64,000 nucleotides of DNA, taken from positions 186,001-250,000 of the forward strand of contig JBAZID010000002.1 of the NCBI GenBank assembly GCA_041651995.1, written 5' to 3'. How positions within the stretch are numbered: position 1 is the first letter of the stretch; the number at the start of each line of letters is the position of its first letter. The notes beneath the pieces are model-generated. The model saw only the letters and a list, made by a program, of their open reading frames with translations, did not search any database and was not told the origin of the DNA. Positions 26,090 to 35,049 of the stretch are shown piece by piece. The DNA is from Sulfuricella sp. Lineage in GTDB: Bacteria > Pseudomonadota > Gammaproteobacteria > Burkholderiales > Sulfuricellaceae. Position numbers and translations under genes: made by a program.

Positions 26090-26109
26090 TCAGCCGTTTT
26101 CAGAAACCA

Positions 26110-26134
26110 CCCGGCTGGCGGCAGACCGGGTTTT
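26110..26134 (+). terminator. Possible intrinsic terminator between the GGDEF-EAL gene and secA
   Basis: CCCGG, an 11-nt loop, CCGGG, then TTTT, lying 20 bp after the GGDEF-EAL stop and before the convergent secA stop. The stem is short, so confidence is modest. Confidence 0.4.
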
Positions 26135-26144
26135 GAAGGCGTGG

Positions 26145-28874
26145 CTAGCTGAGTTTTCCGTGGCACTGCTTGTATTTCTTGCCTGAACCGCATGGGCATG
26201 GATCGTTGCGGCCTACTTTGATTTCATCACGAACGAAGGGCTCGTGTTTTTCATTGTCCTCTTCCGTGCCCCCGTCCCCCTGATCCAGGGCCGAATCGTA
26301 CTCGGCGTGGTGGTACTGGACGTTATCCGGTGCGGGTAGCTGGTCTTCCACTGCGGCGACATCTTCTTCACCCTTCACCTGGACCGTCATGGTGACCTGG
26401 GTGACCTCGGTCTTGATGCGTTCAAGCAGGGCGGAAAACAGCTCGAAAGCCTCGCGTTTATATTCCTGCTTGGGGTTTTTCTGGGCGTAGCCGCGCAGGT
26501 GTATGCCCTGGCGCAGGTGGTCCAGTGCGGCCAGATGCTCGCGCCAGTGGGTGTCCATGCTTTGCAGCATGACAGCCCGTTCGAAATGGTGCAGCACGCC
26601 TGCGCCCACCTGCTCCTGCTTGTCCTGGTACTGGCCGTGTGCGGCCTCCTGGACGCGTTTAAGCAGGCCTTCCTCGCCCAGTCTGGAATCTTCTTCCAGC
26701 CACTGGGACAGCGGTAGCTGCAATTGCAGCTCGGCTTGCAGCGCTTTTTCCAGCGCGGGAACGTCCCATTGTTCTTCCATGCTTTGATGCGGGATGTACA
26801 TGCCGAAAGTCTGGTTGATCACGTCTCCGCGCATCGCACTGATGGTGTCGGAAATATCTTCGGTTTCCAGCAATTCGTTGCGCTGAGCGTAAATAACCTT
26901 GCGCTGATCGTTGGAAACATCATCGTATTCCAGCAACTGTTTGCGGATGTCGAAATTGCGCGCTTCCACCTTGCGCTGGGCATTTTCGATGGCGCGCGTC
27001 ACCCATGGGTGCTCAATTGCCTCACCCTCGGGCATCTTGAGGCGTTCCATGATGGAGGCCACGCGATCGGAGGCGAAAATACGCAGCAGCGGATCTTCCA
27101 GCGAGAGGAAGAAGCGGCTTGAGCCGGGATCGCCCTGGCGTCCGGCGCGACCGCGCAACTGGTTGTCGACGCGGCGGGATTCGTGGCGCTCGGTGCCGAT
27201 GATGTGCAGGCCGCCGTTGGCAAGAACCTGGTCGTGGACGGGCTGCCACACTGCCTTGCGTTCAGTGATCCGGGCGGCTTTTTCTTCTTCGCTCAGGTTT
27301 TCGTCGTTGCGAATGGCGTGGATGTCGCGCTCGATGCTGCCACCCAGAACGATGTCGGTGCCGCGGCCTGCCATGTTGGTGGCGATGGTGATGGCGCCAG
27401 GGCGTCCGGCCTGCGCCACAATTTCTGCTTCCCGCGCGTGCTGCTTGGCGTTCAGCACTTCATGCGGGAGCTTGGCCTGGGTCAGCATTTTCGATAGCAA
27501 CTCGGAGCTTTCGATCGAAGTGGTTCCGACCAATACCGGCTGGCCGTGCTTCTGGCAATCCTTGATATCGTTGATCACGGCCTGGTATTTTTCGTTGGTG
27601 GTACGGAATACCTGGTCCATGCGGTCGTCACGGATCATGTCGCGATGCGTTGGAATGACGACGGTTTCCAGGCCGTAGATCTGCTGGAATTCAAATGCCT
27701 CGGTGTCGGCCGTGCCGGTCATGCCCGAGAGCTTGTTGTACATGCGGAAATAGTTCTGGAAGGTGATCGAGGCCAGGGTCTGGTTCTCGCGCTGGATCTT
27801 CGCGCCTTCCTTGGCTTCCACTGCCTGGTGCAGCCCGTCAGACCAGCGTCGTCCAGACATCAGGCGGCCGGTGAATTCGTCCACGATAATGACTTCATCG
27901 TTCTGCACCACGTAATGCTGGTCGAGGTGGTACAAGGCATGTGCGCGCAACGCGGCGTACATGTGATGCATCAGGGCAATGTTGGCCGCATCGTAAAGGC
28001 TGGATCCCGGCGGCAACAGCCCGGCATCGGTCAGCAGTTGCTCGGCGTGTTCGTGCCCTGCCTCGGTGAGCAGCACCTGATGCGCTTTCTCATCCACGCT
28101 GTAGTCGCCCGGGCCGTCTTCCTCTTGCTGTTTGACCAGTTTTGGGGCCAGCTCATTCACGCGGTAGTAAAGATCGACATTGTCGTCGGCCTGGCCGGAA
28201 ATGATCAGCGGGGTACGCGCCTCGTCGATCAGGATCGAGTCCACCTCGTCCACAATGGCGTAATTGAGGCTGCGTTGAACGCGTTCCGTGGGCTGGTAGA
28301 CCATGTTGTCGCGCAGATAGTCGAAGCCGTATTCGTTGTTGGTGCCATAGGTGATATCCGCGGCATAGGCCTGCTGCTTCTCTTCGTGCGACATGTTGGG
28401 CAGGTTGATGCCGACTGAAAGCCCGAGGAAGCCATGCAGGCGTCCCATCCACTCCGCGTCGCGGCGGGCCAGGTAATCATTGACCGTCACCACGTGAACG
28501 CCTTTGCCAGACAGCGCATTGAGGTAGGAGGGCAAGGTGGCGACCAGGGTTTTGCCTTCACCGGTACGCATTTCGGAGATTTTGCCATAGTGAAGCGTCA
28601 TGCCGCCAACCAGCTGCACGTCGAAGTGGCGCATTTCAAGTATGCGTTTGCTCGCCTCGCGAACTACGGCAAAAGCTTCCGGCAGCAAATCGTCGAGCGA
28701 CTCCCCCTTGCTGTGCCTTTGCTTGAATTCATCGGTCTTGGCGCGCAACTGATCGTCACTGAGCCCCAGCAGGGAGGGCTCCAGGGCATTGATGGCACGC
28801 ACGGTTTGCATGTATTGCTTGATCAGCCGGTCATTGCGGCTGCCGAAGATTTTTCTGACGAGCTTGGATATCAT
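26145..28874 (-). CDS. secA: SecA, preprotein translocase ATPase
   Basis: Motor ATPase of the general secretion pathway, acting at SecYEG. The 909-aa protein has MRTGEGKTLVATLP (Walker A, about residues 101-114), the DEAD-like VDEVDSILIDEARTP, the helicase motif GRAGRQGDPGSS, and the C-terminal zinc tail DPCPCGSGKKYKQCHG. The ATG at 28874 (MISKLVRKIFG) is chosen over the ATG 15 bases upstream. An M23 peptidase gene lies immediately upstream on the same strand, as in many betaproteobacteria; no secM-like gene is seen. Confidence 0.97.
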   Translation of the reverse strand: MISKLVRKIFGSRNDRLIKQYMQTVRAINALEPSLLGLSDDQLRAKTDEFKQRHSKGESLDDLLPEAFAVVREASKRILEMRHFDVQLVGGMTLHYGKISEMRTGEGKTLVATLPSYLNALSGKGVHVVTVNDYLARRDAEWMGRLHGFLGLSVGINLPNMSHEEKQQAYAADITYGTNNEYGFDYLRDNMVYQPTERVQRSLNYAIVDEVDSILIDEARTPLIISGQADDNVDLYYRVNELAPKLVKQQEEDGPGDYSVDEKAHQVLLTEAGHEHAEQLLTDAGLLPPGSSLYDAANIALMHHMYAALRAHALYHLDQHYVVQNDEVIIVDEFTGRLMSGRRWSDGLHQAVEAKEGAKIQRENQTLASITFQNYFRMYNKLSGMTGTADTEAFEFQQIYGLETVVIPTHRDMIRDDRMDQVFRTTNEKYQAVINDIKDCQKHGQPVLVGTTSIESSELLSKMLTQAKLPHEVLNAKQHAREAEIVAQAGRPGAITIATNMAGRGTDIVLGGSIERDIHAIRNDENLSEEEKAARITERKAVWQPVHDQVLANGGLHIIGTERHESRRVDNQLRGRAGRQGDPGSSRFFLSLEDPLLRIFASDRVASIMERLKMPEGEAIEHPWVTRAIENAQRKVEARNFDIRKQLLEYDDVSNDQRKVIYAQRNELLETEDISDTISAMRGDVINQTFGMYIPHQSMEEQWDVPALEKALQAELQLQLPLSQWLEEDSRLGEEGLLKRVQEAAHGQYQDKQEQVGAGVLHHFERAVMLQSMDTHWREHLAALDHLRQGIHLRGYAQKNPKQEYKREAFELFSALLERIKTEVTQVTMTVQVKGEEDVAAVEDQLPAPDNVQYHHAEYDSALDQGDGGTEEDNEKHEPFVRDEIKVGRNDPCPCGSGKKYKQCHGKLS

Positions 28875-28883
28875 GGAAACTTC

Positions 28884-28952
28884 TATCAAAAATTAGGGAG
28901 GCTCAGACGATTTCAGGCATCCAGAATGGATACCCGAATTCCCTGAGCCTCC
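28884..28952 (-). terminator. Stem-loop with T-run between the M23 peptidase gene and secA
   Basis: On the minus strand GGAGGCTCAG and CTGAGCCTCC (28943-28952 and 28897-28906) pair perfectly across a 36-nt loop and are followed by CTAATTTTTG. It lies 10-80 bp before the secA start. It could terminate the peptidase transcript or act as a secA leader structure. The long loop weakens the terminator call. Confidence 0.45.
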
Positions 28953-28961
28953 TGTTGTTCG

Positions 28962-29831
28962 TTATCCGGCAGTGTGCAGGTAACGTGCCGGATTCTGCGG
29001 GGCGCCGTTTCTTAATACCTCGAAATGCAGGTGCGGCCCGGTGGAGCGGCCGGTGGAGCCAACTTCAGCAACTTTCTGACCTTGCAGGACAATGTCGTCA
29101 ACCTTGACCAGCCGCTTCGATGTGTGCGCGTAACGGCTTGTCATGCCGTTGCCATGGTCAATGTCGATCATATTACCATATTGGGGGTGATAGCCAGAGT
29201 AAACAACCACCCCGCCTGCGGCTGCCTGAATGGGCGTGCCGGTCTCTGCCATGAAGTCCACGCCTTCGTGAAAGGCTTTTTTCCCGCTGAAGGGGTCGAT
29301 CCGCCAGCCGAAATTGGACGAAAACCAGCCCGCGGAAACGGGTTGCAGCGTGGGGGCGGTGCTTTTTACAACCTGTTCTCGCAAAGTCATGGCTTCGAGC
29401 ACGCTCAGGCTTGTGGAGCGCTTCTCCATTTGCCGGGCAAAAATGGCCAGTTCGCGTTCGAGTTGTTGTGCATCCAGCTGGTATTGGCTGGCCGGGGTTT
29501 CTGCGCCCCCCTGACCGGGCTGTTTACGGAAATCAAATTCTTGTTCCGGCAGGCCGAAGTGTTTGGCAAGCCGCCCTCCCACTGCGTCAAGACGCATTAC
29601 CTGCGCCTGCAACTGCCCGAGACGGGCAGCCATGGCGTTGAGGTTTTCCTGAACATGGGCGGTTTTTCCCGCCGCTTGCACCGGGGTGCCGGAAAGCATG
29701 GAATAATTAAGTCCCAGGGCAATGATTACGGGTAATATTGCCCACCCCAGCGTCAGCATGATGACCTGGTTACGGCCAAGCGCGATGCTTTTGCTCCTGG
29801 CCAGACTATTTGATACGAAAATAATGTTCAC
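28962..29831 (-). CDS. M23 family metallopeptidase (LytM domain)
   Basis: A 289-aa envelope protein: short cytoplasmic tail, one membrane segment (about residues 22-42), a coiled-coil region (about 55-160), and a C-terminal LytM/M23 domain. Zinc ligands are visible in HEGVDFM (H..D) and GPHLHFEV (HxH). Such proteins cleave peptidoglycan cross-links or activate amidases. Both metal motifs are intact, so it is probably catalytic. It is upstream of secA and divergent from the DciA-like gene. Confidence 0.9.
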   Translation of the reverse strand: MNIIFVSNSLARSKSIALGRNQVIMLTLGWAILPVIIALGLNYSMLSGTPVQAAGKTAHVQENLNAMAARLGQLQAQVMRLDAVGGRLAKHFGLPEQEFDFRKQPGQGGAETPASQYQLDAQQLERELAIFARQMEKRSTSLSVLEAMTLREQVVKSTAPTLQPVSAGWFSSNFGWRIDPFSGKKAFHEGVDFMAETGTPIQAAAGGVVVYSGYHPQYGNMIDIDHGNGMTSRYAHTSKRLVKVDDIVLQGQKVAEVGSTGRSTGPHLHFEVLRNGAPQNPARYLHTAG

Positions 29832-29846
29832 GAGGCAAAACCCTCC

Positions 29847-30320
29847 ATGAGCGTACGCAAGCTGCAGTCCTACCTGACATCAACCACCAGCCTTGCCGCT
29901 TTGGCCGAACGCATTGCGCATGTGTCAAAATTGCAGCGTTTGTGGGAGAGGCTCGCGCCGCCGCCATTGGCTCAGATGTGCAGGGTAAGTGGTTTGCAGG
30001 ACCGGATTTTAGTGCTGTATGCAAACAATGGTGCAATTGCGGCCAAGATCCGGCAGCTGGCACCGACTGTGCTTGAAAAATTCCAAAAAAACGGTGTTGA
30101 GGTTACTGCAATTCTGGTGCGAGTGCAAGCCGACTTCCGTCCGCTCCGTGAAAGGCCGCCCAAGACGCTGCGCCTGGGTTCTGCGGGTGCGGCCAGTTTG
30201 CGTCAATTGGCCGTTCAGCTGGAGGAGTCGCCCCTTAAACGGGCGCTGGAGGCCATGCTAGAGCGGCATGCGGTAGAGGACGGCTCGTCCCATGAAAACC
30301 ACGGCGGCAAAAACGAGTAA
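29847..30320 (+). CDS. DciA-like (DUF721) protein
   Basis: A 157-aa protein whose central part (LQRLWERLAPPPLAQMCRVS, VLYANNGAIAAKIRQLAPTV) matches the DUF721/DciA pattern. DciA proteins load or assist the replicative helicase DnaB in bacteria lacking DnaC. The location near secA and lpxC is common for this family. Its 3' end overlaps the convergent small membrane protein gene by about 60 bp. Confidence 0.78.
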   Translation: MSVRKLQSYLTSTTSLAALAERIAHVSKLQRLWERLAPPPLAQMCRVSGLQDRILVLYANNGAIAAKIRQLAPTVLEKFQKNGVEVTAILVRVQADFRPLRERPPKTLRLGSAGAASLRQLAVQLEESPLKRALEAMLERHAVEDGSSHENHGGKNE

Positions 30321-30452
30321 CAGTACGGCTGAAAACTTGAGAATTTGCCATGCCAGGCGAAAATAGCGCCGGTCACGCAGTAACAGAGCGAGAATCAGGG
30401 ATGAAGCAATCCCGATCAGCGATAGGTAGATGGCAAGCCGAAGGACGATCAA
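30258..30452 (-). CDS. Small two-helix membrane protein, unknown function
   Basis: A 64-aa protein with two hydrophobic helices (about residues 4-24 and 37-56) separated by a basic turn (RDRRYFR). Not recognised. It is expected to be real because its start overlaps the lpxC stop by four bases (ATGA) and the hydrophobic pattern is coherent, although it lies antisense over the last 63 bp of the DciA-like gene. Confidence 0.65.
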   Translation of the reverse strand: MIVLRLAIYLSLIGIASSLILALLLRDRRYFRLAWQILKFSAVLLLVFAAVVFMGRAVLYRMPL

Positions 30453-31363
30453 GCGATCTGGTTGCTAAAATTTGGCAAGGCACCGGGCACCTGCCCGGCC
30501 TGGTCGAAAGAGACAAATTCCCATGCTTCGGCGTCGGCCAGCAACGTACGCAGCAGGCGATTGTTGAGCGCGTGCCCGGACTTGTAGGCGGTAAAAGCGC
30601 CGATCAGCGGGTGGCCCAGAATGTAGAGATCGCCAACGGCATCGAGCACCTTGTGCTTGACGAATTCATCTTCGTAGCGCAGCCCGTCGCTGTTGAGTAC
30701 GCGGTACTCGTCCATCACAATGGCGTTGTCCATGCTGCCGCCAAGCGCCAGACCGTGAGTGCGCAGTGTTTCCACGTCCTGCATGAAGCCGAAGGTGCGG
30801 GCGCGGGAAATTTCCTTGATGAAGGACGCCTGTGCCAGATCCAGGGTAATGGATTGAACGGATGTTTCGAACACCGGATGATCGAAGGCGATGGTGAAAT
30901 TCACCTTGAAGCCATTGTAGGGTTCAAAGCGTACCCACTTGTCACCTTCGTGAACTTCGATTGTTTTCTTGATGCGAATATATTTCTTGGCTGCGTTCTG
31001 CTCTTCGATACCCGCTGATTGCAGCAGGAAAACGAAGGGTGAGGCGGATCCGTCCATGATCGGCACTTCGGCGGCAGAAAGGTCAACGTAGATGTTGTCG
31101 ATACCGAGTCCGGCCAGGGCGGCCATCAGATGTTCAACCGTGGAGACTTTCGCGCCATTATGTTCCAGTGTGGACGAGAGGCGTGTGTCGCCCACGCTGT
31201 CTGGCCTGGCCTGGATTTCAACTGGCTCGGGCAGATCGACGCGACGAAACACGATACCGGTATTCGGGGCGGCAGGGCGCAGGGTCAGGTAGACCTTTTC
31301 GCCGGTGTGCAGGCCAATCCCGGTTGCCCGGATGATGTTTTTCAATGTACGTTGCTTGATCAT
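30449..31363 (-). CDS. lpxC: LpxC, UDP-3-O-acyl-N-acetylglucosamine deacetylase
   Basis: Zinc-dependent committed step of lipid A synthesis. The 304-aa protein has the typical start MIKQRTLKNIIRATGIGLHTG, zinc ligands in VEHLMAALAGLGID (about residue 76) and KHKVLDAVGDLYILG (about residue 235). Length is standard. It is not directly preceded by ftsZ here as it is in many proteobacteria. It shares a 281-bp divergent region with cytochrome c5. Confidence 0.96.
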   Translation of the reverse strand: MIKQRTLKNIIRATGIGLHTGEKVYLTLRPAAPNTGIVFRRVDLPEPVEIQARPDSVGDTRLSSTLEHNGAKVSTVEHLMAALAGLGIDNIYVDLSAAEVPIMDGSASPFVFLLQSAGIEEQNAAKKYIRIKKTIEVHEGDKWVRFEPYNGFKVNFTIAFDHPVFETSVQSITLDLAQASFIKEISRARTFGFMQDVETLRTHGLALGGSMDNAIVMDEYRVLNSDGLRYEDEFVKHKVLDAVGDLYILGHPLIGAFTAYKSGHALNNRLLRTLLADAEAWEFVSFDQAGQVPGALPNFSNQIA

Positions 31364-31603
31364 GGTTTTTTGCCCAAGGTGAGCGATAATAATTCCAATG
31401 GTATTGTATTGGCTTAGCGTTTAATCATCAATATATTAGAGCGTTTTTTTGAGAAATCCCATGATGATCTTTTTAGGGATTGCTGGTCTGCCGCCTGGAT
31501 TTGAAAATAAAAAGGGTGTGTATTTTAAACCGATATTGGCATGGCGCAAACAGATGTAATTTATTTGGGCTGTGCCGGTGATGCAAACTATGCGTTTTGT
31601 CAT

Positions 31604-31609
31604 TATAAT
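31604..31609 (+). promoter_or_regulatory. Candidate -10 box for cytochrome c5
   Basis: A perfect TATAAT 35 bp before the cytochrome ATG, within the 281-bp lpxC / cytochrome intergenic region. The -35 candidate (ATGCAA or GATGCA) is weak. The rest of the intergenic region is AT-rich with no gene visible. Confidence 0.35.
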
Positions 31610-31644
31610 TCGCTACTTTTGAATTTCAAGTTAAGGATTGAGCC

Positions 31645-32139
31645 ATGAGCGAGCATCACGAAGAGATGACAAAAACCACCCCGATGCAAGTTGTTGCCGC
31701 AACTGTGGGCGGCCTGGTTGCCCCGCTGATTGCGATTTTCCTGATTGTTCAACTGGTGCTCGGCATTCAGGCTTCCCACGTGAATCAGGATGCTGACGAT
31801 GCTCAGGCCAAAACGGTTGTCGAACGCATCAAACCTGTGGGCGAAATTCATGTGGTGGATGCCAGCGCCCCCAAGGTGGAAAAGAGCGCTGAGGAAGTGT
31901 TCAACGCCGTGTGTACAGCCTGTCATACTTCCGGCGCGCTGGGCGCCCCCAAGCAGGGCAACAAGGGCGACTGGGCGAAGCGTATAGGCCAGGGTTACGA
32001 TACGCTGGTCAAGCACTCCATTGAAGGCATCCGTGCCATGCCGGCCCGTGGTGGCGCGGCTAATTTATCGGATGCGGAACTGGCTCGTGCCGTGGCGTAC
32101 ATGGCAAATTCCGGCGGCGCCAATTTTACGGCCCCGTAA
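31645..32139 (+). CDS. Membrane-anchored cytochrome c5 family protein
   Basis: A 164-aa electron-transfer protein: one membrane helix (about residues 22-42), a linker, and a C-terminal class I cytochrome c domain. The haem motif is CTACH near residue 90 and the probable distal Met is in GIRAMPARGG near residue 135. It is anchored with the haem domain in the periplasm. It ends just before a strong terminator. It could donate electrons to a terminal oxidase or NO reductase; the partner is not shown by context. Confidence 0.88.
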   Translation: MSEHHEEMTKTTPMQVVAATVGGLVAPLIAIFLIVQLVLGIQASHVNQDADDAQAKTVVERIKPVGEIHVVDASAPKVEKSAEEVFNAVCTACHTSGALGAPKQGNKGDWAKRIGQGYDTLVKHSIEGIRAMPARGGAANLSDAELARAVAYMANSGGANFTAP

Positions 32140-32160
32140 GCTTTAACGCGCTTTATAAAA

Positions 32161-32190
32161 GGCGCAGCGTGAAAACGCTGCGCCTTTTTA
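32161..32190 (+). terminator. Intrinsic terminator after cytochrome c5 (bidirectional)
   Basis: GGCGCAGCG, six-nt loop, CGCTGCGCC, then TTTTT; a run of A precedes the stem, so it can also serve the convergent rep gene, whose stop codon lies in the T-run (32188-32190). Confidence 0.9.
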
Positions 32191-34185
32191 TTTCCCGCCC
32201 TTCGCCAGCATCGCCCGGAGCTCGGCGAGCCGGGCGGAGCCTTCATCCTTCTGTGCCTGCGGGTCGGTCTGGCCGCGGCCATGGCCGCGCAGGTCGTCCT
32301 GGTGGAGTTCGTCGATGAAGCGGCTCGGTTCGCAGCCCTGCCATTCGCCGGCACGTTTGCGCTTGTGGCAGTGGGACAGGGTCAGGCCCTTCTGGGCACG
32401 AGTGATGCCGACATACATCAGGCGCCGCTCTTCCTCGATCTGGCCGTTGTCGATGCTTTCGCGGTGGGGCAGGATGCCTTCCTCCACCCCGACCAGAAAG
32501 ACATGGGGATATTCCAGGCCTTTCGCGGCATGCAGGGTGGAGAGGCGCACCGCATCCACGTCCTGATCCTCGCGGCTGTCGAGGATGTTGATCAGGGCGA
32601 TGGTCTGAGTCAGCTCGATCACGGTCTTGCCGTCTTCCTCGCCCTTCTTGCTGATCCAGCCAACGAATTCCTGCACGTTGTTCCACTTGTTCTGCGCTGC
32701 GCGGGCTTCTTCCTGGTCGAAGAGGTGGGATTCGTAGCCGACGGCGTTGAGCAGGTCGGCCATGATGGTGGAGCAGCTCTCGCGCTCGGCGCGCAGGGAG
32801 AGGTTGTTGATGAAATTGCAGAATTCCATCAGCGGGTGGTATTGCTTGGCGCCGAGCTGGTGCTCCATGCCCGCTTCGAAGGCGGCGGCGAACAGGCTGA
32901 CATGGCGCCCGGCCGCATAGCTGCCGAGCTTTTCCAGGGTGCTGGTGCCGATGCCGCGCTTCGGCGTGGTCACGGCGCGGATGAAAGCCGGATCGTCGTC
33001 GCTGTTGGCCAGCAGGCGCAGGTAGGCAATGATGTCCTTGATCTCGCTGCGGTCGAAGAATGACTGCCCGCCGGACAGCAGGTAGGGGATTTTTTCATTG
33101 CGCAACTGCTGCTCGAAAATGCGCGCCTGGTGGTTGCCGCGGTAGAGGATGGCATAGTCGGCAAAGCGCGTGCGGTGCTGGAATTTGTGGGTCTGCAGGC
33201 GCATGACCACGTTTTCGGCTTCCTGCTCTTCATCCTTGGCGGACATGATCTGGATCGGATCGCCGTGGCCCAGATCGCTCCACAGCTTCTTTTCGAACAG
33301 CTTGGGATTGTTGGCGATGAGGGTGTTGGCGGCGCGCAGGATGCGCACGGTGGAGCGGTAGTTCTGCTCCAGCTTGATCACCTGCAGCTTGGGATAGTCG
33401 TCCTGCAGTAATTTCAGATTTTCCACGTTGGCGCCGCGCCAGGCGTAGATGGCCTGGTCGTCGTCGCCCACCGCGGTGAATGCGCCGCGGCTGCCGGCGA
33501 GTTGCTTCACCAGCTGATACTGGCAGGTATTGGTATCCTGATATTCGTCGATGAGCAGGTAGCGCAGCTTGTCGCGCCACTTCTCCAGCACGTCCGGATG
33601 CTTTTCGAACAGCTCGACCGGCAGGCGGATCAGATCGTCGAAGTCCATCGCCTGATAGGCTTGCAGGGTGTCCTGGTAGGACTGGTAGATGACGGCGAGC
33701 TGGCGCTCGATCTCGTTTTCCGCCTGCTGTGCGGCCAGGGAGGGGGGCAGCTGGGCGTTTTTCCAGTTGGAAATGACGGACTGGGCGCGGCGGATTTCCT
33801 TCTTGTCCGTGGTTTTGAGAATGTCGTTGAGAATGCCCGCGCTGTCAGAGGAATCGAGCACCGAGAAGCGTGGTTTGTAGCCCAGGTGTTTTGCTTCCTG
33901 GCGCAGGATGTGCAGGCCGAGCGAGTGAAAGGTGGTCACGGTCAGCCCCCGCGCCGACTTGCCCTGCAGCAGTTTCCCCACGCGCTCCTGCATCTCTCTT
34001 GCCGCCTTGTTGGTGAAGGTGATGGCGGCAATGTTGCTGGCGCTGAAGCCGCAGGTTTCGATCAGGTAAACGATCTTGTGCGTGATGACGCGGGTCTTGC
34101 CGCTGCCGGCGCCGGCCAGCACCAGCAGGGGGCCATCGAGATATTTGACCGCCTCGCGTTGCGGGGCATTGAGTTTGGAAAGCAT
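32188..34185 (-). CDS. rep: Rep, ATP-dependent DNA helicase (UvrD/Rep superfamily 1)
   Basis: 3'-5' SF1A helicase supporting replication forks. The 665-aa protein opens MLSKLNAPQREAVKYLDGP, has Walker A AGAGSGKTRVIT (about residues 23-34), motif II DEYQDTN, motif III GDDDQAIYAWRGA and motif VI VGITRAQKGLTLSHC. The length and lack of the long UvrD tail fit Rep. The ATG at 34185 is chosen; ten extra codons upstream (34215) have no family similarity. Confidence 0.94.
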   Translation of the reverse strand: MLSKLNAPQREAVKYLDGPLLVLAGAGSGKTRVITHKIVYLIETCGFSASNIAAITFTNKAAREMQERVGKLLQGKSARGLTVTTFHSLGLHILRQEAKHLGYKPRFSVLDSSDSAGILNDILKTTDKKEIRRAQSVISNWKNAQLPPSLAAQQAENEIERQLAVIYQSYQDTLQAYQAMDFDDLIRLPVELFEKHPDVLEKWRDKLRYLLIDEYQDTNTCQYQLVKQLAGSRGAFTAVGDDDQAIYAWRGANVENLKLLQDDYPKLQVIKLEQNYRSTVRILRAANTLIANNPKLFEKKLWSDLGHGDPIQIMSAKDEEQEAENVVMRLQTHKFQHRTRFADYAILYRGNHQARIFEQQLRNEKIPYLLSGGQSFFDRSEIKDIIAYLRLLANSDDDPAFIRAVTTPKRGIGTSTLEKLGSYAAGRHVSLFAAAFEAGMEHQLGAKQYHPLMEFCNFINNLSLRAERESCSTIMADLLNAVGYESHLFDQEEARAAQNKWNNVQEFVGWISKKGEEDGKTVIELTQTIALINILDSREDQDVDAVRLSTLHAAKGLEYPHVFLVGVEEGILPHRESIDNGQIEEERRLMYVGITRAQKGLTLSHCHKRKRAGEWQGCEPSRFIDELHQDDLRGHGRGQTDPQAQKDEGSARLAELRAMLAKGGK

Positions 34186-34289
34186 GCGGCAGATTGTTCC
34201 GGAATGGGTGGGCATTTTATCACGCCTGCCCGCCAGGATTTTGCCGCCATTCCGGCGCTGTTAACGGAACTCGCGAAGCGATACATCGT

Positions 34290-34325
34290 CCCTCTCTCCT
34301 TGTGGGAGAGAGCTAGGAGAGAGGG
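34290..34325. repeat. Interspersed GGGAGAGGG element, copy 5
   Basis: CCCTCTCTCCTTGTGGGAGA followed by GAGCTAGGAGAGAGGG, upstream of rep and of norE. It is the most diverged copy. Immediately after it lies TGTCGAACC...GGTTCGACA, a 9-bp inverted repeat (about 34336-34375). Confidence 0.75.
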
Positions 34326-34442
34326 TAACGGGCCTGTCGAACCGCTGTTTGTCACCTTGGGCAGTGGTTCGACATGTCCGTTAAAACCCTGCTACAGTGA
34401 ACAGACAGGGTTTTCAGCTCATTTCCCACGAGGCCAATTAAA

Positions 34443-35036
34443 GTGACAGCAAGCACAGTTGCTCCATCGCCAGAGCCCGTTGCAGGCCGCATCCCGGGCA
34501 ACAAGGGAATCTGGGCCGGCATTCTGAGCGAAATGACCGAATTCGCGCTGCTGTTCGGCGTGTACTTTATTGCCAGGGCGCATTATCCGGAGGTTTTCCG
34601 GGCCGGGCCTGCCCACCTGAGCACCTTGGCCGGAACGCTCAATACCGTGATGATGATCTCCGGCAGCTATTTCGTTGCCAAGGCTGTGCATGCGATCCGC
34701 CAGAACCGGCGGCAGGCCTGTTTGCGCTGGCTGTTCCTGGTTTTGCTGGCTGCATCCGGCTACATGCTCATCAAGGCCCTGGAGTTCCAGTGGAATGTCA
34801 GCCAGGGCATCACGGGCGGCAAGAACCTGTTTTTCACCGTCTATTACTACCTCACCTTTACGCACATGGTGCATGTCTTGTGGGGGGTGATGGGGCTGAT
34901 GTGGGTGATGATGCGCGCCAGAAGCGGCGCCTATACGCCTGCAGACCATGACGGCCTGGAAGCATTTGCCTCTTACTGGCATGCCACCGACCTGGCCTGG
35001 CTGGTGATTTTTCCGCTCCTGTACGTACTGCACTAA
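34443..35036 (+). CDS. norE: NorE-like protein (cytochrome c oxidase subunit III family)
   Basis: A 197-aa membrane protein with five hydrophobic segments and the family start GIWAGILSEMTEFALLFGVY, followed by HMVHVLWGVMGL and a conserved C-terminal YWHATDLAWLVIFPLLYV. NorE is a subunit-III-like protein linked to nitric oxide reductase assembly or activity. The start is GTG. It is 13 bp from a NorF-like partner, but no norCB lies in the window. A terminal-oxidase subunit III is the alternative. Confidence 0.78.
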   Translation: MTASTVAPSPEPVAGRIPGNKGIWAGILSEMTEFALLFGVYFIARAHYPEVFRAGPAHLSTLAGTLNTVMMISGSYFVAKAVHAIRQNRRQACLRWLFLVLLAASGYMLIKALEFQWNVSQGITGGKNLFFTVYYYLTFTHMVHVLWGVMGLMWVMMRARSGAYTPADHDGLEAFASYWHATDLAWLVIFPLLYVLH

Positions 35037-35049
35037 GGAGGGCAGACGG

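Noticed and set aside
34336..34421. Inverted repeats TGTCGAACC/GGTTCGACA and AAAACCCTG/CAGGGTTTT before norE as a promoter operator
   Set aside because: They could equally be a small terminator or a REP-like remnant; nothing in the sequence separates these, so no regulatory site is called.
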